Assembly (NCBI GenBank): GCA_046757645.1
Contig: JBHHYS010000085.1
Location: 1-10,264 of the forward strand
Origin: JBHHYS01 sp046757645
Lineage (GTDB): Bacteria > Acidobacteriota > Terriglobia > Acidiferrales > 2-02-FULL-67-57
DNA length: 10,264 nucleotides
Direction of reading: 5' to 3'
In this document: one piece after another, positions 1-5,330 of the stretch
Position numbering within the stretch: the stretch's first letter is position 1
Layout of the letters: each line of letters begins with the position of its first letter
Notes under the pieces: model-generated
Database searches by the model: none
Told to the model about the DNA's origin: nothing
The model's input: only the letters and a program-made list of their open reading frames with translations
Translations under genes and position numbers: made by a program

Positions 1-539
1 TCGGCTTCGGCTGCCGCACCGGCCCCGCCACCGCCTACCCGCACCCGAACCAGTTCTTCTTCAAGCGCATCGAGAAGGGCGACGCCATCCAGATTGCGGC
101 GCTCATCCGCATTGGCGGCTACGGGGGCGAAGGCTACCGCGCCTGCCACATCGAACCTCTGCCGGAGCTGGGGAAAAAGATGTGGGAGGTGCACACCGCC
201 ATGACCCACAAGCAGGCCGAGCTCTCCAAAGCAGGTGTGAAGTGCAACGAGGTGGCCGAAGGTGTGCTGAAGCTCGCCCGCGCCGCCGGGTTCGAGAGCT
301 ACGTCTATCACCGGCCTGCGCACGGCGAAGGCATGGAAGGTCACCAGGCGCCGTGGATTAGTCTCGGCGACGATACGGTCCTGGAAGAGAATATGATGTT
401 CTCGAACGAGCCCGGGCTGTATAACCCTGCCGGCGGCTACGGCTACAACCACTCCAACAACATTCGCGTCACCAAGGACCGCGGGGAGGTGATGAACAAA
501 ACCCCCCTGACTAAAGAGTGGTGCTGGCTGAAATTGTAG
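1..539 (+). CDS. M24-fold peptidase (Xaa-Pro aminopeptidase-like), 3' part only
   Basis: The gene enters from the left edge (first full codon at position 3) and ends at TAG 537-539, leaving 178 residues of the C-terminal pita-bread domain. The family includes Xaa-Pro aminopeptidases and dipeptidases, which use two metal ions held by D, D, H, E, E. Seen here are the active-site histidine region 'RPAHGEGMEGHQAP' and 'SNEPGLYNP', which supply the H and the first E. By my alignment the other ligands are changed. The first D, expected after 'KGD', falls on Ala in 'IQIAALIRIG'. The second D falls on Glu in 'GGEGYRA'. The last E, in the usual 'RIED' segment, falls on Ser in 'NHSNNIRVT'. The protein may therefore be a non-peptidase or altered M24 member. 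The tail 'TKEWCWLKL' reads like a normal family end. From codon 483 on, the sequence is shared with a relic at 1431-1487. Family assignment is firm; activity is uncertain. Confidence 0.85.
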   Translation, partial: GFGCRTGPATAYPHPNQFFFKRIEKGDAIQIAALIRIGGYGGEGYRACHIEPLPELGKKMWEVHTAMTHKQAELSKAGVKCNEVAEGVLKLARAAGFESYVYHRPAHGEGMEGHQAPWISLGDDTVLEENMMFSNEPGLYNPAGGYGYNHSNNIRVTKDRGEVMNKTPLTKEWCWLKL

Positions 540-723
540 CGCCCCCGACTTCGCCCTCCCGAAGATTCGGGAGGGCTTCGTCGGGGCAGGCCCGCGAGCG
601 GTGTTCTGCGGTTTTGGAGGGGCACGGTTTTTCGGAGCGAAGCGGAGACCCGGGGCGGAGTCGAAGGAAGCCGTGCCGAAAAGGGAGTAAAGAAATCTGG
701 GGCTTTGGCCCCTGGGGTCAAGT
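483..723. repeat. Hairpin-rich direct repeat, copy 1 (left of methyltransferase gene)
   Basis: This is the first of two direct copies (the other is 1431-1741). It starts inside the last 18 codons of the M24 gene and runs to 7 nt before the methyltransferase ATG. Alignment with copy 2 is ungapped at an offset of 948 from 483 to 592. About 44 of 58 bases match over 483-540, and 50 of 50 match over 543-592. After an 87-bp insertion in copy 2, homology resumes and continues with small gaps to 'TCAAGT' at 718-723. Three inverted repeats are present: a nested hairpin at 543-586, GGCACGG/CCGTGCC at 621-627 and 671-677, and GGGGC-TTTG-GCCCC at 699-712. No open frame in it looks like a gene. Confidence 0.85.
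543..586. repeat. Nested perfect hairpin in repeat copy 1
   Basis: The outer stem is CCCCGAC (543-549) with GTCGGGG (580-586). The inner stem is CCCTCCCGAA (554-563) with TTCGGGAGGG (566-575) around a GA centre. It begins 3 nt after the M24 stop codon, so it could protect or end that transcript. There is no T-tract after it, so a classical intrinsic terminator is not supported. It resembles bacterial REP/BIME-type palindromic units. Confidence 0.7.
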
Positions 724-729
724 CCGGCG

Positions 730-1440
730 ATGGGCAAAGGAGCGCCGCTGCGGTGGATGGAGAACTGCTACCTGCGGCGCTACCTGCACGGCCGGGGGAT
801 GGAAATCGGGGCACTGTGGCGGCGGTTTCCCCTGCCGCGGGCGGCGCGGGTCTGGTACGTCGACCGGTTCCCCCAGGCGGGACTGGACGAACAGTATTCC
901 TCGCAGCGGAAAATGACGCTCGTCGAACCCGACCTGGTGGCGGATGCGATCCAGTTGCCGGCGGCCCCGGCGAGCCTAGACTTCATCATCGCCAGCCACG
1001 TGCTGGAGCACCTGCCGTTTCCCCTGGCCGGCCTGCGCGCCTGGTACGAGGCGCTGGCCCCCGGGGGTGCGTTGCTGCTGCGGGTGCCGGACAAGCGCTA
1101 TAGCTTCGACCGCCACCGGCAGCGCACCCCTCTGGCCCACCTGGTGGAAGAGTACGAGCACCCGGAGCGCTTCGACCGCCGCGCCCATTTTGCCGACTGG
1201 GTGGAAAAGGTGCATGACCGCAAGCCCGGAGAGCCCAAGTTCGAGCAGGCGATGCGCAAGCTGATGGAGATGGACTACAGCATCCACTTCCACGTCTGGA
1301 TTGACGCGGACGTGCGCGAGCTGATTGACTACACCCGGGAGGCGTGGCGGCTGGCGTGGGAGCCTCGGGTCTTCTGGGAGGCGCACTTCTACCGCAAAGA
1401 GACGGTGGCGCTGCTCCAAAAGCATGAAGTGGCGAGGTGA
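730..1440 (+). CDS. Class I SAM-dependent methyltransferase (methyltransferase type 11-like)
   Basis: This 236-residue protein has a Rossmann methyltransferase core. Motif I is the 'GMEIGA' loop at residues 23-28. The acidic residue that would bind the SAM ribose is D45 in 'YVDRF'. Then come 'LVADAIQLP' at about 69-77, the motif IV-like 'DFIIASHVLEHLP' at 84-96, and 'LAPGGALLLRVPDKRYSFDR' after it. The 'SHVLEHL' and 'PDKRxxFDxxR' signatures resemble methyltransferases found in sugar and surface-polysaccharide clusters, but no such cluster is here, so the substrate is unknown. ATG 730 has no strong Shine-Dalgarno; an internal ATG at 757 would remove residues near motif I and fits less well. 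The gene is bracketed by two direct repeats: its start lies 7 nt after copy 1. Its last codons and stop lie inside copy 2, in a different frame from the M24 relic there. It may be a cassette acquired between two peptidase genes. Confidence 0.85.
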   Translation: MGKGAPLRWMENCYLRRYLHGRGMEIGALWRRFPLPRAARVWYVDRFPQAGLDEQYSSQRKMTLVEPDLVADAIQLPAAPASLDFIIASHVLEHLPFPLAGLRAWYEALAPGGALLLRVPDKRYSFDRHRQRTPLAHLVEEYEHPERFDRRAHFADWVEKVHDRKPGEPKFEQAMRKLMEMDYSIHFHVWIDADVRELIDYTREAWRLAWEPRVFWEAHFYRKETVALLQKHEVAR

Positions 1441-1487
1441 CGAACAACACGCTCCTAACGAAACCTTGTCGCTGCCTGAAACTGTAG
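1431..1487 (+). pseudogene. Relic of an M24 peptidase gene 3' end
   Basis: Read in frame from 1431, this stretch encodes GEVTNNTLLTKPCRCLKL and then TAG. The end of the M24 gene at 483-539 encodes GEVMNKTPLTKEWCWLKL and TAG. Twelve of 18 residues and the stop position match without a gap, and the DNA is about 76% identical. No upstream M24 homology remains: the bases before 1431 are methyltransferase coding sequence. The relic supplies the last codons and TGA stop (1438-1440) of the methyltransferase gene in another frame. It is a duplicated fragment of this M24 gene or of a paralogue. Confidence 0.7.
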
Positions 1488-1490
1488 CGA

Positions 1491-1534
1491 CCCCGACTTC
1501 GCCCTCCCGAAGATTCGGGAGGGCTTCGTCGGGG
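1491..1534. repeat. Nested perfect hairpin in repeat copy 2
   Basis: This hairpin is identical in sequence to the one at 543-586, with outer stem CCCCGAC/GTCGGGG and inner stem CCCTCCCGAA/TTCGGGAGGG. It sits 3 nt after the relic M24 stop codon and 50 nt after the methyltransferase stop, and could serve as that gene's 3' end structure. Confidence 0.7.
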
Positions 1535-1540
1535 CAGGCC

Positions 1541-1627
1541 AGTGGCCAATTCCCGGCGACCAGTTCAGCGCAGCGGCTTCCACCGCTGGGAGTTTCATTC
1601 CTGGTGGGGCGGACATTCTTGTCCGCC
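1541..1627. repeat. 87-bp palindromic insertion inside repeat copy 2
   Basis: Copy 1 reads straight through 'GGGGCAGGCC' into 'CGCGAGCGG', whereas copy 2 has 87 extra bases at this point. The extra DNA holds two inverted repeats: CAGCGG-CTTCCA-CCGCTG at 1571-1588, and a 9-bp stem with a four-base loop, GGGCGGACA-TTCT-TGTCCGCCC, at 1607-1628 (its last base lies in the shared flank). The second resembles small dispersed intergenic palindromes that I associate with acidobacterial and planctomycete genomes; that link is from memory. No transposase or clear target duplication is seen. Confidence 0.6.
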
Positions 1628-1793
1628 CGCGAGCGGTGCTGTGCGGTTCTGGTCGGGCACGGTTTTTCGGAGCGGAGTCGAAGGGAGCCGTGCCGAAAAG
1701 TCATCAAACCAATCTGGGCCTTTAGCCCCTGAGGCTCAAGTGCCCACTCACAAACAATCCCAGGAAAAAACCTGCGCCAGGGAGATGAGAAAA

Positions 1794-2384
1794 ATGAGCG
1801 ACGACATTCGGCAGGCAATCGAAGAGTACCAGGCGAACTACAACCGAACAATGCCTGAGGACGACCTGCAACCGCTGACTCACCGGCTGCTGGAACAGTC
1901 TGGCCTTCAAGCAGTGCTTTCTACCCGGCGCATCCGACCAGACATCATATGGGCCGATCCGCGGGCGCCTATTGTCGGCGAGATAAAGAAGCCCTCTGCG
2001 CCCGAAAAGGGAGAGTTCAATCTGCCCCCGCAGCCTGCAGGGCAATCCAAGGACGGTTACATCAAGGACAGGAATCAAAGCATTACGAAAGGAGGCTTCC
2101 TACGGCACCAACTCGGAGATGGGCTCGCCCAATTGCATCTCTCTATGAGGGAGCAACACGCTCGATACGGGCTATTCACGAACGGTAAGACTTTCTTGGT
2201 GTGTGAGAACGCACAGCGCTTCTGCGCTCTTTGCTTTACTACCGCGCCGGTGGAAAAGCGCTGTGGCTTTCCCCAACAGGCTCCTATGTGCCAGTGTGAC
2301 TTGCTTGCCAAGGAAGCGGAGAAAATCGAAGCGGTTCTTGAATTTTTGCACAAGCTTTGGGCCGAGTCCCAGAAAAACTGGTGA
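1794..2384 (+). CDS. Solitary PD-(D/E)XK nuclease-like protein (HsdR N-terminal-like fold)
   Basis: This 196-residue protein has a restriction-endonuclease-like core. D50 lies in 'RPDIIW', and E63 and K65 lie in 'IVGEIKKP', giving D-X12-E-X-K. A later 'LAQLHL' helix and 'RYGLFTNGKTFLVCEN' match the pattern (Q in a helix, then a G-T-N-G strand) seen in the N-terminal nuclease domain of type I restriction R subunits and similar proteins. The C-terminal third has six cysteines at 137, 144, 147, 157, 166 and 168, which could bind zinc. No helicase, methylase or specificity subunit lies nearby, so it is not part of a recognisable restriction system here. ATG 1794 is chosen because AGGGAG (1779-1784) lies 9 nt upstream; ATG 1785 directly abuts it. 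GC is about 52% at 2161-2220 against about 72% at 4441-4500, which suggests transfer. It ends 19 nt before the S9 peptidase start. Confidence 0.65.
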   Translation: MSDDIRQAIEEYQANYNRTMPEDDLQPLTHRLLEQSGLQAVLSTRRIRPDIIWADPRAPIVGEIKKPSAPEKGEFNLPPQPAGQSKDGYIKDRNQSITKGGFLRHQLGDGLAQLHLSMREQHARYGLFTNGKTFLVCENAQRFCALCFTTAPVEKRCGFPQQAPMCQCDLLAKEAEKIEAVLEFLHKLWAESQKNW

Positions 2385-2403
2385 AACAAGGCCAGGGAGA
2401 GCA

Positions 2404-4911
2404 ATGATGGGCGCAAGACGTACTCTGGTGATTGTGGTTGCCTGTGGTCTGTTCCTCGCGCTGGGCGTTTCTCCGATTGAGGCACAGGCAGCGGCCAAGA
2501 AGAAGCTGACCCTGGAGCGGCTGTATCGCTACCCGCGGCTGGAAGGCACGGCACCGCTGCGGGCGAAGTGGTCGGAGAACAGCCGCCAGCTGGGCTTCCT
2601 CTGGAATGAGGAGGGAATGCCCTTTCGCGACCTCTGGGTCTATGACGTGGAGCGCAACCAGCGCCTTCGCCTCACTGACCTGGAGCAGCCCCGCGACGAG
2701 TGGACCCGAACCCCCGCGCACAAAGACCCGAAGTTGAAGAAGTACCTGCCTCCCGAGGGCGGCTTGCAGTCGTTCGAGTGGGCCAAGGATTCCAAGAAGA
2801 TTGTGTTTGCTTTTCGCGGGGAGCTCTACGTGGTGCGGGCCAGCGGGGGCCAGCCCCTCGACTCCACTCGGGACGAGCCGCTGCGGTTAACCAAAACCAA
2901 AGAGGGGGAGGCGCGGCCACGGTTTTCTCCCGACTCCCACCGGCTGGCCTTTTCCCGGCAGCGCGAGCTCTGGGTGCTCGACCTCCGCACCGGGCAGACC
3001 GTCCAACTGACCAGCGGCGCCTCGGATGACATCCTCAACGGTACCTTGCCCTACCCCCAGAGCGGCCTGCGGGTGTTCGAGTGGTCGCCCGACGGCGCCC
3101 GGGTGGCGTTCCTGCAGATTGACCGCACCGGCGAGCCCACCCGGCTCATCCCCAACTACTCCGGCAGAGAAGTGCGCACCCGGAAGCAGCGCCGCACCTT
3201 TGCCCCCGACGAGACCCCCAAGGTTCGTTTGGGGGTGGTGCCGGCCGCGGGCGGTGCGGTGGTGTGGCTCACCCAATCCCAGCGGCAGTACTACTACGAC
3301 TGGAAGTGGTCGCCCGACTCCACCCGCATCGTCATCAACCGGGTGGAAGAGAACTGGAAGCAGCGGCATCTGGATGTGGTGGATGTGGCGAAAGCGGTGA
3401 AAAAAGCGAAGGAGACAGAGGAGACACCGGAAAAGAAAACCGCAGCGGGCGCAGAGAAAAAAGAGGAGAAGTACGAGTGGGTGCGGACGATCTACCGCGA
3501 GAGCGATGACAAATGGATGTGCAGCCTTTGCGCGCCGGTGGAGTGGAGCCCGGACGGCGAGGAGATCCTTTTTCTCAGCGAGCAGGATGGGTGGAACCAC
3601 CTTTACTTGATTCGCGCCAACACTCGTAGTGCCCGGCCAGCCCGGCCGCGCCAGCTGACCCGCGGGACGTGGGAGGTGGAGACGCGTGGCTTTCCGCTCG
3701 ACGTCCGCCCGCGCTTTTCCCGCGAGGGTCGCCGGGTCTACTTCACCGCCAACAAGGAAGACCCGAGCGTGCGCCACCTCTACTGGGTGAGCGGGGAAGG
3801 CGGCGAGCCCTACCGGCTGACAGACAGCGAAGGCTACAACGCCGCCCGGGTTTCCCCCGACGAGCGTCAACTGGCCTTGCTGTTTTCCAGTTTTTCCCAG
3901 CCCTGGGACCTCTTCCTGCGAGTGAACGCCCAGGGCATGCCCTGGCAACGGCTCACCCGCTCACCCCGGGCCGCATTCGAGGAGTACGACTGGCCGCAGC
4001 CCAGGATCGTCGAATTTCCTGCCGGGGACGGCCGTTTGAGGAAGCTCCCCTCGATCCCGACTTTGTCGGGACTCGGGACACGCAGGGGAGGCAAAACCGT
4101 GCGGGCGCTGCTTTTTTCTCCCACAGAAATTGCCGGGGACATCCGGGAGGGAGAGGCAACACCTCCGCTCGGCTCGCCACCCAAGCCTCCGGGCAAACCC
4201 ATCCGGCGGCCGGGAGAGAAAGTTCCCGTGGTCAACTTCGTTCACGGGGCGGGCTACGCGCAGGCGGTGTTGAACCGCTGGGGCGGCTACTTCGCCCCGC
4301 GCTTTCAGTTCAATCAATTCCTGGCGCAACACGGCTACGCGGTGATTGACGTCGACTACCGGGGCAGCTCCGGCTACGGGCGCAAGTGGCGCACCGATGT
4401 CTACCTGCATCTGGGCGGCAAAGACCTGCAGGATGAATTGGCCGCCATGGCCTATCTCAAGAGCCTGGGCTGGGTGGACACCGACCGCGCCGGCGTCTGG
4501 GGGGTCAGCTACGGTGGCTTTATGACCTTGATGGCGATGTTTCTCTCCCCGGATACCTTCAAGGCGGGATCGGCCTGGGCGCCGGTAACGGATTGGGAAA
4601 ACTACAACCGCCATTACACCCAGCAGCGGCTGCGCACCCCCCAGGAGGAGCCCGAAGCCTATCGGCGCAGTTCGCCCATTCATCACGTCGCCGGGCTGAA
4701 GAATCGTTTGCAGATCATTCACGGCCTGGTGGACGACAACGTGCACTTCCAGGACGCCGTGCAACTGATTGATGCGCTGGTGGCCGCCGGCAAAGAGTTC
4801 GACCTCATGGTCTATCCGCAGTCAAAGCACGGCTGGGTGCGCTCCAAAGTCTGGCTCCACTCCACCCGTAAGATGTTCGACTTCTTCGAAGAGAACCTGA
4901 AAAGGAAATAG
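2404..4911 (+). CDS. Exported S9-family prolyl oligopeptidase/dipeptidyl peptidase-like serine peptidase
   Basis: This 835-residue serine peptidase probably cleaves peptides after proline or alanine outside the cytoplasm. ATG 2404 (or 2407) follows AGGGAG at 2393-2398. It gives a signal peptide with basic 'GARR', hydrophobic core 'TLVIVVACGLFLALG' and likely cleavage after 'IEAQA'. Residues of about 45-530 form the beta-propeller, with repeated 'W(S/A)(P/K)D' blades such as 'FEWSPDGARVAF', 'WKWSPDSTRIVI' and 'VEWSPDGEEILF'. The C-terminal alpha/beta-hydrolase domain has S702 in 'GVSYGG', D777 in 'HGLVDDNVHFQD' and H809 in 'SKHGWV', a complete catalytic triad. Two features are odd. A Lys/Glu-rich insert lies at about residues 325-358. 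Twenty residues at 544-563 seem to be an in-frame palindromic insertion between 'GDG' and 'KTVRALLFSP'. An in-frame start at 2203 was not used because it would overlap the nuclease gene by 182 nt. The nearby M24 gene suggests peptide scavenging. Confidence 0.93.
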   Translation: MMGARRTLVIVVACGLFLALGVSPIEAQAAAKKKLTLERLYRYPRLEGTAPLRAKWSENSRQLGFLWNEEGMPFRDLWVYDVERNQRLRLTDLEQPRDEWTRTPAHKDPKLKKYLPPEGGLQSFEWAKDSKKIVFAFRGELYVVRASGGQPLDSTRDEPLRLTKTKEGEARPRFSPDSHRLAFSRQRELWVLDLRTGQTVQLTSGASDDILNGTLPYPQSGLRVFEWSPDGARVAFLQIDRTGEPTRLIPNYSGREVRTRKQRRTFAPDETPKVRLGVVPAAGGAVVWLTQSQRQYYYDWKWSPDSTRIVINRVEENWKQRHLDVVDVAKAVKKAKETEETPEKKTAAGAEKKEEKYEWVRTIYRESDDKWMCSLCAPVEWSPDGEEILFLSEQDGWNHLYLIRANTRSARPARPRQLTRGTWEVETRGFPLDVRPRFSREGRRVYFTANKEDPSVRHLYWVSGEGGEPYRLTDSEGYNAARVSPDERQLALLFSSFSQPWDLFLRVNAQGMPWQRLTRSPRAAFEEYDWPQPRIVEFPAGDGRLRKLPSIPTLSGLGTRRGGKTVRALLFSPTEIAGDIREGEATPPLGSPPKPPGKPIRRPGEKVPVVNFVHGAGYAQAVLNRWGGYFAPRFQFNQFLAQHGYAVIDVDYRGSSGYGRKWRTDVYLHLGGKDLQDELAAMAYLKSLGWVDTDRAGVWGVSYGGFMTLMAMFLSPDTFKAGSAWAPVTDWENYNRHYTQQRLRTPQEEPEAYRRSSPIHHVAGLKNRLQIIHGLVDDNVHFQDAVQLIDALVAAGKEFDLMVYPQSKHGWVRSKVWLHSTRKMFDFFEENLKRK
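4033..4092. repeat. 60-bp in-frame palindromic insertion within the S9 peptidase gene
   Basis: Exactly 20 codons lie between 'GDG' and 'KTVRALLFSP'. S9 peptidases usually have a short continuous 'DG..v.a.l..P' here, and removing the segment restores it. The segment has nested inverted repeats: TCCCGAC-TTT-GTCGGGA at 4055-4071, inside CTCCCCT (4045-4051) and AGGGGAG (4084-4090). GGC occurs just before the segment (4030-4032) and at its end (4090-4092), as a 3-bp target repeat would. The core resembles the intergenic TCCCGAA palindromes in this window. Insertion is inferred; the palindrome is directly visible. Confidence 0.5.
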
Positions 4912-4944
4912 CGGGCCGCGGTGAGGAAAGCGTTTGGGCCCCGA

Positions 4945-4962
4945 ATCCCGAAGCTTCGGGAT
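4945..4962. repeat. Perfect 18-bp palindrome ATCCCGAAGCTTCGGGAT
   Basis: This self-complementary sequence starts 34 nt after the S9 peptidase stop. Its core TCCCGAAGCTTCGGGA differs by one base from TCCCGAAGATTCGGGA in the two nested hairpins at 558-573 and 1506-1521, so it belongs to the same palindrome family. It may form a 3' end hairpin, but there is no T-tract. Confidence 0.65.
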
Positions 4963-5027
4963 CGCGGACAGCCTTCCTCGTCGGTTGGTTCGCGGACAAG
5001 CTGAAAGCAAAGAAGAAAAAAATTCTT

Positions 5028-5054
5028 CCGCAGAAACCGCAAAAACCGCAAAAA
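5028..5054. repeat. Short tandem repeat, three 9-bp units (CCGCAAAAA)
   Basis: The units are CCGCAGAAA (5028-5036), CCGCAAAAA (5037-5045) and CCGCAAAAA (5046-5054), followed by a degenerate CCGTAGACA. The period is a multiple of three, so a spurious reading frame stays open through it. No function is evident. Confidence 0.7.
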
Positions 5055-5281
5055 CCGTAGACAAGAGAGGCTCGAGCATGTACGGAGAGTTGGGGGCGAT
5101 TCGTAGAGCCGAAAGCGGTGGGGAGGCGAGGGGGGTTGAACGAAAAGCCAAAACTCGAGGCCAAGAAGGATTCGGGTTGGAAGCGGGGAATGTCGTTCGC
5201 TAACTCGTGTGGAATCAAGCGGGTGAGCGATATTTACTGACAATGTCACCGACTAACTCTTTGGCAGTGAAGCAGATGACT

Positions 5282-5330
5282 GAACCCCCCTCCCCGGGGG
5301 CGGTGTGGTACCACAAGCTCTGGGGGGTTC
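5282..5330 (+). promoter_or_regulatory. Large inverted-repeat leader just upstream of the transporter start
   Basis: A perfect 9-bp stem, GAACCCCCC (5282-5290) with GGGGGGTTC (5322-5330), encloses two further self-complementary elements, CCCCGGGG (5292-5299) and GTGGTACCAC (5305-5314). The structure ends 11 nt before ATG 5342. The only purine-rich stretch that could serve as a Shine-Dalgarno (GGGGGG, 5322-5327) is buried in the right arm, so folding would hide it. It may be a translational control hairpin, a terminator for upstream reading, or simply another palindromic repeat. Confidence 0.5.

Larger units (their letters stand above)
1431..1741. repeat. Hairpin-rich direct repeat, copy 2 (right of methyltransferase gene)
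   Basis: This is the second copy of the element at 483-723. It starts at the last codons of the methyltransferase gene and ends about 50 nt before the nuclease-like gene. It keeps the nested hairpin (1491-1497/1528-1534 outer, 1502-1511/1514-1523 inner), the GGCACGG/CCGTGCC pair (1656-1662 and 1688-1694, with a loop 18 nt shorter than in copy 1), and the third hairpin in changed form (GGGC 1716-1719 with GCCC 1725-1728). It differs by an 87-bp insertion at 1541-1627. Homology with copy 1 stops abruptly upstream of 1431. Confidence 0.85.

Noticed and set aside
543..586. Intrinsic terminator after the M24 gene.
   Set aside because: The hairpin is strong but no T-tract follows; treated as a palindromic repeat of uncertain role.
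483..1741. Composite transposon or insertion sequence around the methyltransferase gene.
   Set aside because: The flanking repeats carry no transposase, no terminal inverted repeats of IS type and no target duplication; they are hairpin repeats with a gene-tail fragment.
1542..1793. Longer N-terminus for the nuclease-like gene from 1542.
   Set aside because: The extension is translated hairpin repeat, and AGGGAG precedes ATG 1794 at proper spacing.
976..1851. Minus-strand open frame of about 290 codons across the methyltransferase 3' half and repeat copy 2.
   Set aside because: It reads through hairpin repeats and antisense coding sequence, with no domain pattern.
2203..2403. Longer N-terminus for the S9 peptidase from an in-frame ATG at 2203.
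   Set aside because: It would overlap the nuclease-like gene by 182 nt and place the signal peptide internally; ATG 2404 has a ribosome binding site and starts the signal peptide.
2404..2490. Possible lipoprotein signal (V-V-A-C) in the S9 peptidase signal peptide.
   Set aside because: The cysteine lies in the middle of the hydrophobic core, with a better signal peptidase I site after IEAQA; kept only as a weak alternative.
2887..3948. Long minus-strand open frame of about 350 codons inside the S9 peptidase gene.
   Set aside because: It is antisense to a complete serine peptidase with signal peptide, propeller and catalytic triad; no recognisable domain or start signal.
4934..5203. Possible 89-codon gene in the 430-bp gap.
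   Set aside because: It is built across a palindrome and a 9-bp tandem repeat, with low-complexity residues and no ribosome binding site.
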